The notes: generated by a model not told the origin, from the sequence alone. A stretch of 64,000 nt of DNA from Pantoea agglomerans (GCF_020149765.1 NZ_CP083809.1:620001-684000), one strand, 5' to 3'. Shown: positions 45,853-56,392, counted from the stretch's first letter. Translations and numbers: made by a program.

Positions 45853-48186
45853 ATGTCTTTAATCTTCCAGGGACTGAACCATCAGCGGCTGTGTAAAATT
45901 GCGCTGCTGGCCTCATCTGTTCACGCCGCCTGCGGCTACGCCGCCAGCGCAGAAAGCAGCGATACGGTGATGACCGTTACCGCGCCGAAGCCGAAAGCGG
46001 GCAATTCAACCACTCTGACCGTAGTCGATCTGCAAAAGCGCGGCGCGAACGACTTCGGCGCCATTATGCGATATGAGCCGCTGATCGCCGCCCAGGGCTC
46101 GGCGGGCGGCTCCTCCTCGGGCAAAAGCGGCTTCGACCGCGCCGGCTACAGCGGCTACAACATTCGCGGGCTGGAGAGCAATCGCGTCGGCCTCGACGTT
46201 GACGGCATTCCGCTGCCGGACGCCACCGGCCGCGCCTACGCCAGCCGCGCCGGCAATAACACCTTCGGCATCGGCCGCGGCGACTATATCGATCCCTATA
46301 TGTTCAGCAGCGTCGAGATTGAAAAAGGTGCCACGGCGGTCGATCAGCCTAACGCCTCTATCGGCGGCAACGTCTCTTTCCATAACAAAAGCGCCGACGA
46401 CTACCTGAGCAGCGCCAAAACCACCTTCTTCGGCTATCAGAGCAACTACGACTCTTCCAGCCGCAGCTGGCACAACGGCATCACGGCGGCGGCGGGGGAC
46501 GATGAGCTGCGCGGGCTGTTTGTTTACAGCCGTCGCGACGGCCAGGAAACCCAAAACAACAGTGGCGTAAAGGATGCTTACCCGGCTAACTGGCACTCCG
46601 ACGCCTTTATGACCTCCGGCATCTGGCAGCCCAACGAGCTCCACAAGCTGAGCGCCACCTTTGACTACTACCATAAAACCAACCACACCCACTACGACGG
46701 CTGGGATAGCTCTGGCAACACCATCTGGGGCACTGCGCAGCAGCAGAGCGACACGCGTCGTTTTGGCGTCAGCCTGGCGGATGAGTGGACGCCCTATAGC
46801 GACCTGCTGGATACGCTGACCACGCGGCTCTACTGGCAGAAAACCGAATCCCACGACAATACCTGGATGCCGGCCAGCGCCCGCGCCTATGAACGCGTCT
46901 ATTCGGATTACAACACGCGCAGCCTGGGCTTCGACACCCGCGCCAGCAAAACCGTCGGCCGCCATGAGCTAAGCGCCGGCGTCAACGCCCGCACGGAAAA
47001 TACCGAGCGCCCGTTCCGCCAGTCGCCCGTGCAGAGCCAGTACAGCGTGATTATGCAGCCGCAGGCCGACAGCCGCAGCTACACCGTTGCCGGTTATCTG
47101 CAGGACAAGATTAACGTCGATCTCAACAGCCATAACGTTGCGATCGTTCCCGGCGTGCGGGTGATCTATCAAAATACCAAACCGCGCAACCTCTCCAGTC
47201 TCGCCGCCGGCAGCAGCGTGCTGAACGAGACGCAGCTGGAAACGCTCTACGGATCCGGCAACAGCGATACCGAGGTGCTGCCATCGCTCACCTTCCAGTA
47301 CGATCTGACGCCGACGCTCACCACTTATCTGCAGTACAAGCGCGGCGTGCAATTCCCGACCGCCAGCCAGCTTTACGGCTCCTGGAACCTCGGCTCCAGC
47401 TACGCGGGCCGCGCCCAGTACGCGCTGGTGGGCAATACGGATCTCGACACCGAAACCAGTAACAATGTTGAGTGGGGCCTGAAAGGCGAGCCGGTAAAAG
47501 GCGTAACGGTAAACGGCTCGCTGTTCTATAACCGGTATAAAAACTTTATCGCCTATACGCGCTACACCCGCGCTGGCAATCCCGATAAGTTTGTTAACGT
47601 GCCGGGTAATATCTATACCACCTATCAGGCGGAAAACCGCGACAAAGCCTATATCTACGGCGCTGAGCTGGCGACCAGGCTGAACTTTGGCAGCTGGTTC
47701 CAGCAGGTCGACGGGCTGAGCGCCACCTTTGCGCTGGGCTATAACGAAGGGAAGTCGAAATCGAGCTACGCCGGGGACAAATATGTCGACCTTGATAGCG
47801 TCGCGCCGATGAAGGCGATCGTCGGCCTGGCGTGGGATGACGCACAGCGCGGCTATGGTGCTGCCGTCACCGCCACCTTTGTGAAAGGCAAGCGCGCCAC
47901 GCAGACTAACCGCGAAAGCTACAGCAACAGCGGCGCGGCGATTGCTGATGCCACCGGCGAGTATATGCGCGTGCCGGGATATGGCATGGTGGATGCAACG
48001 GCTTACTGGCAGATAGCGAAACACGTCAGGCTGAGCGGCGGTATCTATAACCTGACCGACCGCAAATATCGGGATTACACCAGCAGCCGCGCGCTGACCA
48101 GCGATACCGCGCAGGATCGTAACGATCTGGCGCTGGCGGTGATGCCGGGCCGGACTTACCAGCTGGGCGTCAACGTCGATTTCTGA
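45853..48186 (+). CDS. TonB-dependent outer-membrane receptor, probably for haem
   Basis: 777 aa. Signal peptide about 1-33, TonB box DTVMTVTAPK, plug domain with LESNRVGLDVDGIPLPDATGRAY, and a large barrel ending in aromatic F (YQLGVNVDF). Upstream of hmuSTUV and behind a Fur-like box, so a haem or haem-protein receptor is likely. It is longer than the usual HmuR/HemR (about 660 aa), and at the FRAP position it reads FPTASQLYGSW; the NPNL motif of classic haem receptors is not evident. No hemP gene was found. Confidence 0.88.
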   Translation: MSLIFQGLNHQRLCKIALLASSVHAACGYAASAESSDTVMTVTAPKPKAGNSTTLTVVDLQKRGANDFGAIMRYEPLIAAQGSAGGSSSGKSGFDRAGYSGYNIRGLESNRVGLDVDGIPLPDATGRAYASRAGNNTFGIGRGDYIDPYMFSSVEIEKGATAVDQPNASIGGNVSFHNKSADDYLSSAKTTFFGYQSNYDSSSRSWHNGITAAAGDDELRGLFVYSRRDGQETQNNSGVKDAYPANWHSDAFMTSGIWQPNELHKLSATFDYYHKTNHTHYDGWDSSGNTIWGTAQQQSDTRRFGVSLADEWTPYSDLLDTLTTRLYWQKTESHDNTWMPASARAYERVYSDYNTRSLGFDTRASKTVGRHELSAGVNARTENTERPFRQSPVQSQYSVIMQPQADSRSYTVAGYLQDKINVDLNSHNVAIVPGVRVIYQNTKPRNLSSLAAGSSVLNETQLETLYGSGNSDTEVLPSLTFQYDLTPTLTTYLQYKRGVQFPTASQLYGSWNLGSSYAGRAQYALVGNTDLDTETSNNVEWGLKGEPVKGVTVNGSLFYNRYKNFIAYTRYTRAGNPDKFVNVPGNIYTTYQAENRDKAYIYGAELATRLNFGSWFQQVDGLSATFALGYNEGKSKSSYAGDKYVDLDSVAPMKAIVGLAWDDAQRGYGAAVTATFVKGKRATQTNRESYSNSGAAIADATGEYMRVPGYGMVDATAYWQIAKHVRLSGGIYNLTDRKYRDYTSSRALTSDTAQDRNDLALAVMPGRTYQLGVNVDF

Positions 48187-48195
48187 TCACTGGAT

Positions 48196-48224
48196 CGCCC
48201 TGCGCAGGCGCAGGGCGCTTTTCT
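48196..48224 (+). terminator. hairpin between the receptor gene and hmuS
   Basis: cgccctgcg / cgcagggcg stem with a cagg loop, followed by cttttct, 9 nt after the receptor stop. Strong enough to terminate partly and reduce hmuS expression, or to stabilise the receptor mRNA. Confidence 0.6.
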
Positions 48225-48241
48225 TACGGGAGCAAGGCGCT

Positions 48242-49273
48242 ATGAATTTACTGTGGCAGCACTACCAGACGCTGAAAAGCGAACATCCGAAAAAATATGC
48301 CCGCGAGCTGGCGGCGTTAATGGGCATCAGCGAAGCCGCGCTGTGCGAGGCGCGCGTCGGCCATGAGGCGCAGCCGCTGAAACCGCAGTTCCGCGCGCTG
48401 CTGCTGGCGCTGGAGGCGGTCGGCGAAACGAAAAACATCACCCGCAATGCATATGCGGTGCATGAGCATCTGGGCCGCTATCAGAACCTGAAGCTGGGCG
48501 AGCACGCCGGGCTGGTGCTGAACCCGCGCGCCCTCGACCTGCGCTTCTTCCTTAGCCAGTGGCGCAGCGCTTTCTTTCTGCGCGAGCAGAGCGGGGGCGG
48601 CGAGCGGCAGAGCATTCAGATTTTCGATCGTTACGGCGACGCGGTGCTGAAAATCTATGCCACCGACCACACCGATATGCCAGCCTGGCGGGCGCTGATT
48701 GCGCGCTTCGCTGAGGATGCGCCCGCCGCGCTGCGCGTCGAGCCGGTAGAGGCGGCGAGCTTCGCCCGGCATATCGACGCCGCCGCCCTCGACCGCGAGT
48801 GGCGCGCCATGACCGACGTGCATCAGTTTTTCGCGCTGCTGAAGCGCCACAATGTCTCGCGCCCGCAGGCGTTTCGCGCGGCAGGCCGCGATCTGGCGTG
48901 GCGCGTGGATAACGACGCGCTGGCGCGGCTGCTGACGCTGGCGCAGCAGGAGGGCAATGAAATTATGATCTTCGTCGGCAATCGCGGCTGCACCCAGATC
49001 TTTACCGGGGCGGTGGAAAAAGTGGTGCCGATGGATAACTGGCTCAACCTGTTTAACCCGCACTTCACCCTGCACCTGATGGCAGACCAGATCCATGAGA
49101 GCTGGGTGACACGCAAACCGAGCGGCGACGGCTTTGTCACCAGCCTGGAGCTGTTTGCGGCCGACGGCACGCAGATCGCCCAGCTCTACGGCCAGCGCAG
49201 CGAAGGCACGCCGGAGCAGGCGCGCTGGCGCGAGCAGGTGACCTCGCTGAGCGCGGCGGGAGAAGAGGTATGA
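48242..49273 (+). CDS. hmuS: haemin-degrading factor HmuS/HemS
   Basis: 343 aa. HemS/ChuX two-repeat fold: LGISEAALCEARVG-type start (MGISEAALCEARVGHE), RNAYAVHEHLGRYQNL in the first half and MIFVGNRGCTQIFTGAVEKV in the second, where haem-binding His is expected. Cytosolic haem-binding or degrading protein. Starts with gggagc; ends over the hmuT start (ATGA). Confidence 0.92.
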   Translation: MNLLWQHYQTLKSEHPKKYARELAALMGISEAALCEARVGHEAQPLKPQFRALLLALEAVGETKNITRNAYAVHEHLGRYQNLKLGEHAGLVLNPRALDLRFFLSQWRSAFFLREQSGGGERQSIQIFDRYGDAVLKIYATDHTDMPAWRALIARFAEDAPAALRVEPVEAASFARHIDAAALDREWRAMTDVHQFFALLKRHNVSRPQAFRAAGRDLAWRVDNDALARLLTLAQQEGNEIMIFVGNRGCTQIFTGAVEKVVPMDNWLNLFNPHFTLHLMADQIHESWVTRKPSGDGFVTSLELFAADGTQIAQLYGQRSEGTPEQARWREQVTSLSAAGEEV

Positions 49274-50097
49274 AACGGCTGATCCCCGGATTAATGCTGC
49301 TGCTGCTGGCGCTGCCGTCGCTGGCGGCGGATCGCGTCATCACCATCGGCGGCGACGTCACGCAGATTGTCTACGCGCTGGGGGCGCAGCAGGCGCTGGT
49401 GGCGCGCGACAGCACCAGCCAGCATCCGGCGCTGGCGAAGCGTCTGCCGGATATCGGCTATATGCGTCAGCTCAACGCCGAAGGCATCCTGGCGCTGAAG
49501 CCGACGCTGGTGCTGAGCAGCGAGCTGGCAAAACCGTCGCTGGCGCTGCAGCAGGTTGCCCAGGCTGGCGTCAAGGTGGTGGCGATCACCGGCGAGAACA
49601 GCCTTGAGGCGATCCCTAAAAAGATCGCCGCCATCGGTAAGGCGTTGCACCGCGATGAAGAGGCGCAGGCGCTGGCGCAGCAGGTTAACCGGACGCTGGC
49701 GGCGCTGCCGAAGCGGCCGCTGCCGGTGAAGGTGCTGTTTATTATGACGCACAGCGGCATGAAGTCGCTGGCGGCGGGCAGCGATACCGCCGCCGACGGC
49801 GCCATCCGCAGCGCGGGCCTGATTAACGCTATGGCGGCGGTTCCGCACTATCAGCCGCTGTCGCAGGAGGGCATTATCGCCGCCGCGCCCGATCTGGTGG
49901 TGATCGGCAACGATGGCCTGAAAACGCTGGGCGACGAAGATAAGGTGTGGCAGCTGCCCGGCCTGGCGCTGACCCCGGCGGGCCAGCATAAAAACCTGCT
50001 GGTGATCGATGAGATGGCGCTGCTCGGTTTTGGCCTGGATACGCCAGGCGCCATCGTTAAGCTGCGCAAAGCGGCGGAAGCGGCGCGGCATGAGTAG
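49270..50097 (+). CDS. hmuT: haem ABC transporter periplasmic binding protein
   Basis: 275 aa. Signal peptide MKRLIPGLMLLLLALPSLAA, then a BtuF/HmuT fold with VITIGGDVTQIVYALGAQQALVARDSTSQHP (haem-binding Tyr region) and PDIGYMRQLNAEGILALKP. Overlaps hmuS by 4 nt and hmuU by 8 nt. Confidence 0.93.
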   Translation: MKRLIPGLMLLLLALPSLAADRVITIGGDVTQIVYALGAQQALVARDSTSQHPALAKRLPDIGYMRQLNAEGILALKPTLVLSSELAKPSLALQQVAQAGVKVVAITGENSLEAIPKKIAAIGKALHRDEEAQALAQQVNRTLAALPKRPLPVKVLFIMTHSGMKSLAAGSDTAADGAIRSAGLINAMAAVPHYQPLSQEGIIAAAPDLVVIGNDGLKTLGDEDKVWQLPGLALTPAGQHKNLLVIDEMALLGFGLDTPGAIVKLRKAAEAARHE

Positions 50098-51088
50098 TGG
50101 CGCTGCGCTGCGCTGGCTGGCGCTGATGCTGGCGAGCATGCTGGCGGCGATGGCGCTGGCGGCGAGTTTCGGCGCCATGTCGCTGTCGCCGCGCACGCTG
50201 TGGCAAACGCCGCTCAGCGATATGGCCTGGCAGATCTGGCTGCATATCCGCCTGCCGCGCGTGCTGCTGGCGGTGCTTATCGGCATGGCGCTGGCGCTCT
50301 CTGGCGCGGTGATGCAGGGGCTGTTTCGCAACCCGCTCGCCGATCCCGGCCTGCTCGGCATCAGCAGCGGCGCGGGACTGGCCGTGGCGATCGCCATTCT
50401 TCTGCCGCTGACGCTGCCGCCGCTGCTGTCGCTCTGGCTGCCAACCCTGGCGGCCTTTCTCGGCAGCCTGGCGGTGATGCTGCTGATCTTCAGCCTCAGC
50501 CAGCGGGCGCAGGGCAGTCTGGCGCGCCTGCTGCTGGTGGGGATCGCCATCAACGCGCTGTGCGGCGCGGCGGTGGGCGTGCTCTCCTGGCTGAGCGACG
50601 ATCGCCAGCTGCGCCAGCTCTCGCTGTGGGGTATGGGCAGCCTGAGCCAGGCGCAGTGGCCGATGCTGGCGGTGTGCACCGCCTTTATCCTGCCCGCCTT
50701 GCTGCTGACGCAGCGGCGCGCGCGCCATCTGAATTTGCTGCAGCTGGGCGAAGAGGATGCGCACTATATGGGGCTTGACGTCAGGCGCACCCAGCGGCAG
50801 CTGCTGACGCTGAGCGCGCTGCTGGTGGGCGCGGCGGTTTCGGTCAGCGGCATTATCGGTTTCGTGGGCTTAGTGGTGCCGCATGTAATGCGTTTCTGTC
50901 TCGGCAGCGATCACCGCTGGATGCTGCCGGGTTCGGCGCTGGCGGGTGCCATCCTGCTGCTGCTGGCGGATACGCTGGCGCGCACCGTCGTGGTGCCCGC
51001 CGAGATGCCGGTGGGGCTGCTGACCAGCCTGCTGGGCGGCCCCTGGTTTCTCTGGCTGATCCTGCGCCAGCAGCAAGGAGTGGAATAA
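50090..51088 (+). CDS. hmuU: haem ABC transporter permease
   Basis: 332 aa from ATG 50090, inside the hmuT end. FecCD/BtuC-type permease with about ten helices and [43 protein letters not shown] and [20 protein letters not shown]. Partner of HmuV; the start of the next gene overlaps its TAA by 1 nt. Confidence 0.93.
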   Translation: MSSGAALRWLALMLASMLAAMALAASFGAMSLSPRTLWQTPLSDMAWQIWLHIRLPRVLLAVLIGMALALSGAVMQGLFRNPLADPGLLGISSGAGLAVAIAILLPLTLPPLLSLWLPTLAAFLGSLAVMLLIFSLSQRAQGSLARLLLVGIAINALCGAAVGVLSWLSDDRQLRQLSLWGMGSLSQAQWPMLAVCTAFILPALLLTQRRARHLNLLQLGEEDAHYMGLDVRRTQRQLLTLSALLVGAAVSVSGIIGFVGLVVPHVMRFCLGSDHRWMLPGSALAGAILLLLADTLARTVVVPAEMPVGLLTSLLGGPWFLWLILRQQQGVE

Positions 51089-51864
51089 TGGAGCGGTTAG
51101 AGGCGCGCCGCCTGCGCTATGCGCCGGGCGGACGAATAGTGATCGACGCGCTGGATCTGTCGCTGGCCTCGGGCGAGCTGGTGGCGCTGATTGGCCCAAA
51201 CGGCGCAGGCAAGTCAACGCTGCTGCGTATGCTGACCGGCTTTTTGCCCCCCGACAGAGGCGAATGCCGGCTGGGCGGCCGCTCCTTAGCGGAGTGGCCG
51301 CGCGCGCGGCTGGCGCAGCGGCGTGCGGTGATGCGGCAGCAGAATCCGCTCGCCTTTGCACTGCCCGCCGCCGCCGTGGTGGCGATGGGGCGCGCGCCCT
51401 GGCCAGCCGCCGGTACGGCGGCCATCGTTGAGGAGGTGATGGCGCTGACCGGCTGCGGTGAGCTGGCCGGGCGCGACTATCGGCAGCTTTCCGGCGGCGA
51501 ACAGCAGCGCGTACAGCTGGCGCGCGTGCTGGCGCAGCTCTGGTGCGACGGCGCACCGCGCGGCTGGCTGTTTCTCGACGAGCCGACCTCGGCGCTCGAT
51601 CTCTACTGGCAGCAGAGCACGCTGCGGCTGCTGCACCGGCTATCGCGCCAGGGCGATTTCGGCGTGTGCGCCGTGCTGCACGATCTCAACCTGGCCGCGC
51701 TCTGGGCGGATCGCATTCTGCTGCTGCATCAGGGCAAACTGGTGGCGCAGGGTTCGCCGCAGGCGGTGATGACCGAGGAGACGCTGACCCGCTGGTATCG
51801 GGCAGACCTGCGCGTTTCCTCGCATCAGGAGAGCGGCAGGCCGACGATTCAGCTGCGCCTTTAG
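51088..51864 (+). CDS. hmuV: haem ABC transporter ATP-binding protein
   Basis: 258 aa. Walker [12 protein letters not shown], signature [15 protein letters not shown], Walker [12 protein letters not shown] and switch His in LHDLN. Overlaps hmuU by 1 nt (TAATG). Last gene of the hmuSTUV operon. Confidence 0.95.
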   Translation: MERLEARRLRYAPGGRIVIDALDLSLASGELVALIGPNGAGKSTLLRMLTGFLPPDRGECRLGGRSLAEWPRARLAQRRAVMRQQNPLAFALPAAAVVAMGRAPWPAAGTAAIVEEVMALTGCGELAGRDYRQLSGGEQQRVQLARVLAQLWCDGAPRGWLFLDEPTSALDLYWQQSTLRLLHRLSRQGDFGVCAVLHDLNLAALWADRILLLHQGKLVAQGSPQAVMTEETLTRWYRADLRVSSHQESGRPTIQLRL

Positions 51865-51960
51865 CGCCGTTTGGCTTACTATTCATAGCGTTAGCGCTTA
51901 GCGGCCTGCGGATTTTCGACCATACTTGCTACTCTGAATCACTGAACAGGGAAGCAACCT

Positions 51961-52470
51961 ATGAACGATGCACTAGATCAGGCCGCCGAACAGCTTGGCG
52001 AGCGTCTTCTCTCCTCTGAGTGGCGGTTAGCGACCGCCGAGTCCTGCACCGCTGGCTTGATCAGCATGACGCTGGCAAAAGTGGAAAATAGCGGCAACTT
52101 CTATACCAGCGGCTTCGTGACCTACAGCGATACGGCGAAAAGCCAGCTGCTGGGCGTGCGGCCGGAAACCCTTGAAGCGCATACCGCAGTGAGCGAAGAG
52201 ACCGCGCGCGAGATGGCAACTGGCGCCCGCGAGCGCTCCGGCGAGCCGGTCAGCCTGGCGATTACCGGCTATGCCGGCCCAGACGGCGGCGAAGACGGCA
52301 CGCCCGCGGGCACCATCTGGTTTGGCTGGGGCTTGCCCGACGGCAGCGTTGTGGCGGAGACGCGACGCTTCGAGGGCGAGCCGAAATCGGTCATGGAGCA
52401 GGGCGCGCAGTTTGCGCTGGAGCGTCTTGCGGTGCTGCTGCGCGACGTCGCCCTGCATCAAAATCCTTAG
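51961..52470 (+). CDS. CinA-family nicotinamide-nucleotide amidohydrolase (PncC-like, YdeJ-type)
   Basis: 169 aa. Stand-alone CinA C-terminal domain: LATAESCTAGLISMTLAKVENSGNF, GFVTYSDTAKSQLLGV and AITGYAGPDGGEDGTPAGTIWFG. Some members deamidate NMN; YdeJ-like members may be inactive, so function is uncertain. Its stop overlaps the stop of the convergent acuI gene by 4 nt (ttag), with no terminator between. Confidence 0.87.
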   Translation: MNDALDQAAEQLGERLLSSEWRLATAESCTAGLISMTLAKVENSGNFYTSGFVTYSDTAKSQLLGVRPETLEAHTAVSEETAREMATGARERSGEPVSLAITGYAGPDGGEDGTPAGTIWFGWGLPDGSVVAETRRFEGEPKSVMEQGAQFALERLAVLLRDVALHQNP

Positions 52471-53450
52471 CGGCAGTCGACGATCAGGCGGCCGCGCACC
52501 TTGCCGTCCAGCAGATCCTGCGCGCCCTGTTTCGCTTCGCTGAGCGGGATCAGCGTCGTAAGCTGCGTCAGAATATCGCCGTTCAGCAGTTCGCCGAGGC
52601 GCTGCCACGCCTGCTGGCGCAGCGGTTTCGGGCACATCACGCTGTCGACGCCGGCCAGGGTCACGCCGCGCAGGATAAAGGGCGCCACGCTGGCGGGCAG
52701 ATCCAGCCCCTGCGCCATGCCGCAGGCGGCGACCACGCCGTCGCGCTGGGTTGCGGCCAGCACGTTGCTCAGCGTGTGGCTGCCGACGCTGTCGATCGCT
52801 GCCGCCCAGCGCTCTTTCGCCAGCGGCTTGCCGGGCTGCGACAGCTCGCTGCGGTCGATAACCGAACGCGCGCCGAGGGTGTCGATCAAATAGCCTTCGT
52901 CGCTGGCGCGTCCGCTGGCGGCGATCACCTCATAGCCCAGGCGGGCCAGCAGGCTGACGCTGAAGCTGCCGACGCCACCGCTGGCGCCGGTGACCAGCAC
53001 CGGACCGCGATCCGGCGTTACGCCCTGTTTCTCCAGCGCCATCACGCACAGCATTGCGGTAAAGCCCGCGGTGCCGATCGCCATGGTCTGTAGCGGGCTC
53101 AGGGCGGCGGGCACCTCTACCAGCCAGTCGCCGGGTACGCTCGCCTTCTGCGCCAGGCCACCCCACTGTTTCTCGCCGACGCCCCAGCCGGTCAGCAGTG
53201 CCACGTCGTCCAGCTGCCATTCTGGATGGCGGCTGGCGGTGACGCGGCCGACGAAATCGATGCCCGGCACCATCGGGAACTGGCGCACGATAGGGCCTTT
53301 ATTGCAGATGGCGAGCGCGTCTTTGTAGTTCAGCGTGGAGTAAGCGACGTCGACGGTCACATCATGGTCGGGCAGCTGGGATTCGTTGAGGGTTTTCAGG
53401 TTGGAGCGGTAGCCTTGCTCATCATTTTCAATGACTAATGCTGTAAACAT
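52467..53450 (-). CDS. acuI: acrylyl-CoA reductase AcuI-type quinone oxidoreductase (YhdH)
   Basis: 327 aa against 324 in E. coli YhdH/AcuI. MDR family: GroES-like N-terminus with YSTLNYKDALAI and VPGIDFVGRVTAS, Rossmann loop VTGASGGVGSFSVSLLARLGY. Zn-free reductase of acryloyl-CoA using NADPH. Convergent with the CinA-like gene. Confidence 0.92.
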   Translation of the reverse strand: MFTALVIENDEQGYRSNLKTLNESQLPDHDVTVDVAYSTLNYKDALAICNKGPIVRQFPMVPGIDFVGRVTASRHPEWQLDDVALLTGWGVGEKQWGGLAQKASVPGDWLVEVPAALSPLQTMAIGTAGFTAMLCVMALEKQGVTPDRGPVLVTGASGGVGSFSVSLLARLGYEVIAASGRASDEGYLIDTLGARSVIDRSELSQPGKPLAKERWAAAIDSVGSHTLSNVLAATQRDGVVAACGMAQGLDLPASVAPFILRGVTLAGVDSVMCPKPLRQQAWQRLGELLNGDILTQLTTLIPLSEAKQGAQDLLDGKVRGRLIVDCR

Positions 53451-54005
53451 GCAGCCTCCGGCAATCAGGAAATGTGCCGGTCAGTCTACTCCTCCTCGAC
53501 GGCGAGGGGTAGAGAGGGGGCAGGCCGCTGCATAATATTTCAAAAAGTTAAGATAATTAAGCGATTATATAACGCGATATTTTTTTAAAGGCTTATTTAT
53601 CATTGAGTTGCTGTTTTTTATGTTGCAGGTCTGTTTCATCGGGCGGGTTGTTCCCCCGCGAAAAAAATGACATGATTGCGCCTCTTTTCGCCTACCGTTG
53701 AGGATGCCGATTTGGCCGGAACAATGCGCAACAGCACTTGCCTCCGCTCGCTTTGCCCTGCGCGCAAGGCGCTCTCCTCTGCTCGCTGCTGTCAATCCTT
53801 CCCGCGCCTCATGCGGTGAGGCCAGCTAAACGTTCGCTGTTGGGCATGCGTAAAGACAGACGCGATCTGGCTTTACTGATGTCTATCGGGTGCGGCTTTG
53901 CTTTTCGCTCTCTCTCCGCTTCCGCCTGACGTTATTCGCCGGGGAATCTTCCCTATTGCCGTGCCTCTGGCACCCACTCATCCTTCACCGTTGGGGATTT
54001 GTGTT
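53451..54005. other. 555-bp region upstream of speC
   Basis: AT-rich in 53520-53680, then GC-rich. A 27-codon frame (53846-53929, starting MRKDRRDLAL) could be a leader peptide, but the ribosome-binding site is weak (ggg) and it does not resemble the ornithine-sensing speFL peptide. No other gene is supported. Confidence 0.4.
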
Positions 54006-56168
54006 ATGACACCACTGAAAATTGCCGCCAGCGCCGCTGTGGCTCCCAGCCTTACTCTGAATACCGGGCGTGACGTAGTGACGCTGGACAACACCGACTT
54101 TACCGACGTGGCGGCGGTGGTCGTCTCGCTGGCCGATACCCGCAGCGGCGTGCTGGCGCTGCTGCGCCATACCGGCTTTAACCTGCCGGTATTTGTCGCC
54201 AACGCCTGGGAAGAGGATGTGCTGCATCTGCCAGGCGTGACCGGCGAGCTGAACGGCTCCGCTCAGGAGTGGGCGGCGCTGGAAGCGGCTGCAGCGGAGT
54301 ATGAGGCGAACCTGCTGCCGCCGTTTTTCGACACCCTGATGCGCTATGTCGATATGCAGAACAGCACCTTCGCCTGTCCTGGGCATCAGGGCGGGGCGTT
54401 TTTCCGTAAGCATCCGGCGGGAAGGCAGTTTTTCGATTTCTACGGCGAGAACGTTTTTCGTTCCGATATGTGCAATGCCGACGTCAAGTTAGGGGATCTG
54501 CTGATCCATGAAGGCTCGGCGAAAGATGCGCAGAAGTTCGCGGCAAAGGTGTTCAACGCGGATAAAACCTACTTTGTGCTGAACGGCACCTCCAGCGCCA
54601 ATAAAGTGGTGACCAACGCGCTGCTGACGCGCGGCGATCTGGTGCTGTTTGACCGTAATAACCATAAATCGAACCATCACGGCGCGCTGATTCAGGCAGG
54701 CGCGACGCCGGTCTATCTTGAGGCGGCGCGTAATCCGTTCGGGTTTATCGGCGGCATCGACGCGCACTGCTTCGACGAGGCCTGGCTGCGCGAGCAGATC
54801 AAGGAGGTGGCGCCGCAGCGCGCCGGGGAGACGCGTCCCTTCCGGCTGGCGATAATTCAGCTCGGCACCTACGACGGCACGGTCTATAACGCGCGGCAGG
54901 TGGTGGATCGCATCGGGCATCTCTGCGACTACATTCTGTTCGACTCCGCGTGGCTCGGCTATGAGCAGTTTATTCCGGTGATGGCGGGCACCTCGCCGCT
55001 GACGCTGGAGCTTACCGAGAACGATCCCGGCATTTTCGTTACCCAGTCGGTGCATAAGCAGCTGGCGGGCTTTTCACAGACCTCGCAGATCCATAAAAAA
55101 GATAACCATATTCGCGGGCAGAAGCGCTTTTGTCCGCACAAGCGGCTGAATAACGCCTTTATGCTGCACGCCTCAACCAGTCCCTTTTATCCGCTGTTCG
55201 CCGCGCTGGACGTCAACGCCAAAATGCATCAGGGCGAGGCGGGCCGTCAGCTGTGGCAGTCGTGCGTGACGCTCGGCATCGAGACGCGCAAGGCGATCCT
55301 CGAGCGCTGCGAGATGATCCTGCCGTTTGTGCCGGAGCAGGTTAACGGCGCGCGCTGGCAGGATGCGCCGACGGAGACCATCGCCCGCGACAGCCGCTAC
55401 TTTAGCTTTGAGCCCGAGGCGCGGTGGCACGGCTTTGGCGGCTATGCCCGGGATCAGTATCTGGTCGACCCCTGTAAGCTGCTGCTGACTACGCCGGGAA
55501 TTGACGCGGCGAGCGGGGAGTACGCCGACTTCGGTATTCCCGCGACGATCCTGGCGAACTATCTGCGCGAAAACGGCATCGTGCCGGAGAAGTGCGACCT
55601 TAACTCTATTCTGTTTCTGCTGACGCCGGCGGAGAGCCCGGAGAAGATGGCCCATCTGGTGGCGATGCTGGCGCAGTTCGAACAGCACGTCAGAGAAGAT
55701 GCGCCGCTGGCGGAGGTGCTGCCGACCATTTATCGCAAGAATCAGGCGCGCTACAGGGGCTATACCCTGCGCCAGCTCTGCCAGGAGATGCACGATCTCT
55801 ACGTCAGCTTCGACGTGAAGGATTTGCAAAAGGCGATGTTCCGCCAGCAGAGCTTCCCGGCGGTGAAGGTGAATCCACAGGACGCCCATCAGGCCTATAT
55901 TCGCGGCGACGTCGAGCTGGTGCCGATTGCGCAAGCCGAAGGGCGCATTGCCGCCGAAGGGGCGCTACCTTATCCGCCAGGCGTGCTCTGCGTGGTGCCG
56001 GGCGAGGTGTGGGGCGGCGCGGTGCAGCGCTATTTCCTGGCGCTGGAGGAGGGGATCAACCAGCTGCCGGGCTTCTCGCCGGAGCTGCAGGGGGTTTATA
56101 CCGAGGATGACGGGCAGGGGCGCCTGCGGCTGGTGGCGAATATGATGGTGGAGGGGGGGCAGGCCTGA
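54006..56168 (+). CDS. speC: ornithine decarboxylase, constitutive type
   Basis: 720 aa from ATG 54006 (E. coli SpeC 711). Fold-type I PLP decarboxylase: CPGHQGGAFFRKHPAGRQF, SVHKQLAGFSQTSQIHKK (PLP Lys), GTSSANKVV and the C-terminal LCVVPGEVWGGAVQRYFLALEEGINQLPGF. Makes putrescine. Internal similarity to E. coli SpeC is very high, lower in the N-terminal 50 residues, and the last 15 residues are diverged. In E. coli nupG lies next to speC; here a repeat region follows instead. Confidence 0.96.
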   Translation: MTPLKIAASAAVAPSLTLNTGRDVVTLDNTDFTDVAAVVVSLADTRSGVLALLRHTGFNLPVFVANAWEEDVLHLPGVTGELNGSAQEWAALEAAAAEYEANLLPPFFDTLMRYVDMQNSTFACPGHQGGAFFRKHPAGRQFFDFYGENVFRSDMCNADVKLGDLLIHEGSAKDAQKFAAKVFNADKTYFVLNGTSSANKVVTNALLTRGDLVLFDRNNHKSNHHGALIQAGATPVYLEAARNPFGFIGGIDAHCFDEAWLREQIKEVAPQRAGETRPFRLAIIQLGTYDGTVYNARQVVDRIGHLCDYILFDSAWLGYEQFIPVMAGTSPLTLELTENDPGIFVTQSVHKQLAGFSQTSQIHKKDNHIRGQKRFCPHKRLNNAFMLHASTSPFYPLFAALDVNAKMHQGEAGRQLWQSCVTLGIETRKAILERCEMILPFVPEQVNGARWQDAPTETIARDSRYFSFEPEARWHGFGGYARDQYLVDPCKLLLTTPGIDAASGEYADFGIPATILANYLRENGIVPEKCDLNSILFLLTPAESPEKMAHLVAMLAQFEQHVREDAPLAEVLPTIYRKNQARYRGYTLRQLCQEMHDLYVSFDVKDLQKAMFRQQSFPAVKVNPQDAHQAYIRGDVELVPIAQAEGRIAAEGALPYPPGVLCVVPGEVWGGAVQRYFLALEEGINQLPGFSPELQGVYTEDDGQGRLRLVANMMVEGGQA

Positions 56169-56199
56169 CGGGTGGGTTGCCTGACGGACGGGTGGCGTT

Positions 56200-56392
56200 G
56201 CCTGCTGCGCAGGCGGGCCTGAGCGGGATTCGTTTGCTGGCGGGTTGCCCGCTATGCAGGCGGCGGCTCTCATTTTGTTTCGTTTACTGAGCTGGTAGCC
56301 TGCTGCGCAGGCGGCTCTGAGCGGGTTTCGTTTGCTGGGCGGGATGCCTGCTGCGCAGGCGGCTGCGAGCGGGTTTCGTTCGCCCGGCAGCC
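56200..56392. repeat. four tandem ~48-bp palindrome units
   Basis: Units at 56200, 56247, 56298 and 56346 (spacing 47, 51, 48). Three carry the perfect hairpin gcctgctgcgcaggc (gcctgc/gcaggc with a tgc loop), the second a degenerate form; all are followed by gagcggg-ttcgtttgctgg-like spacer. REP-like array directly downstream of speC. Confidence 0.8.

Noticed and set aside
53565..53795. 76-codon minus-strand frame upstream of speC
   Set aside because: Low complexity end and no start signal; likely chance.
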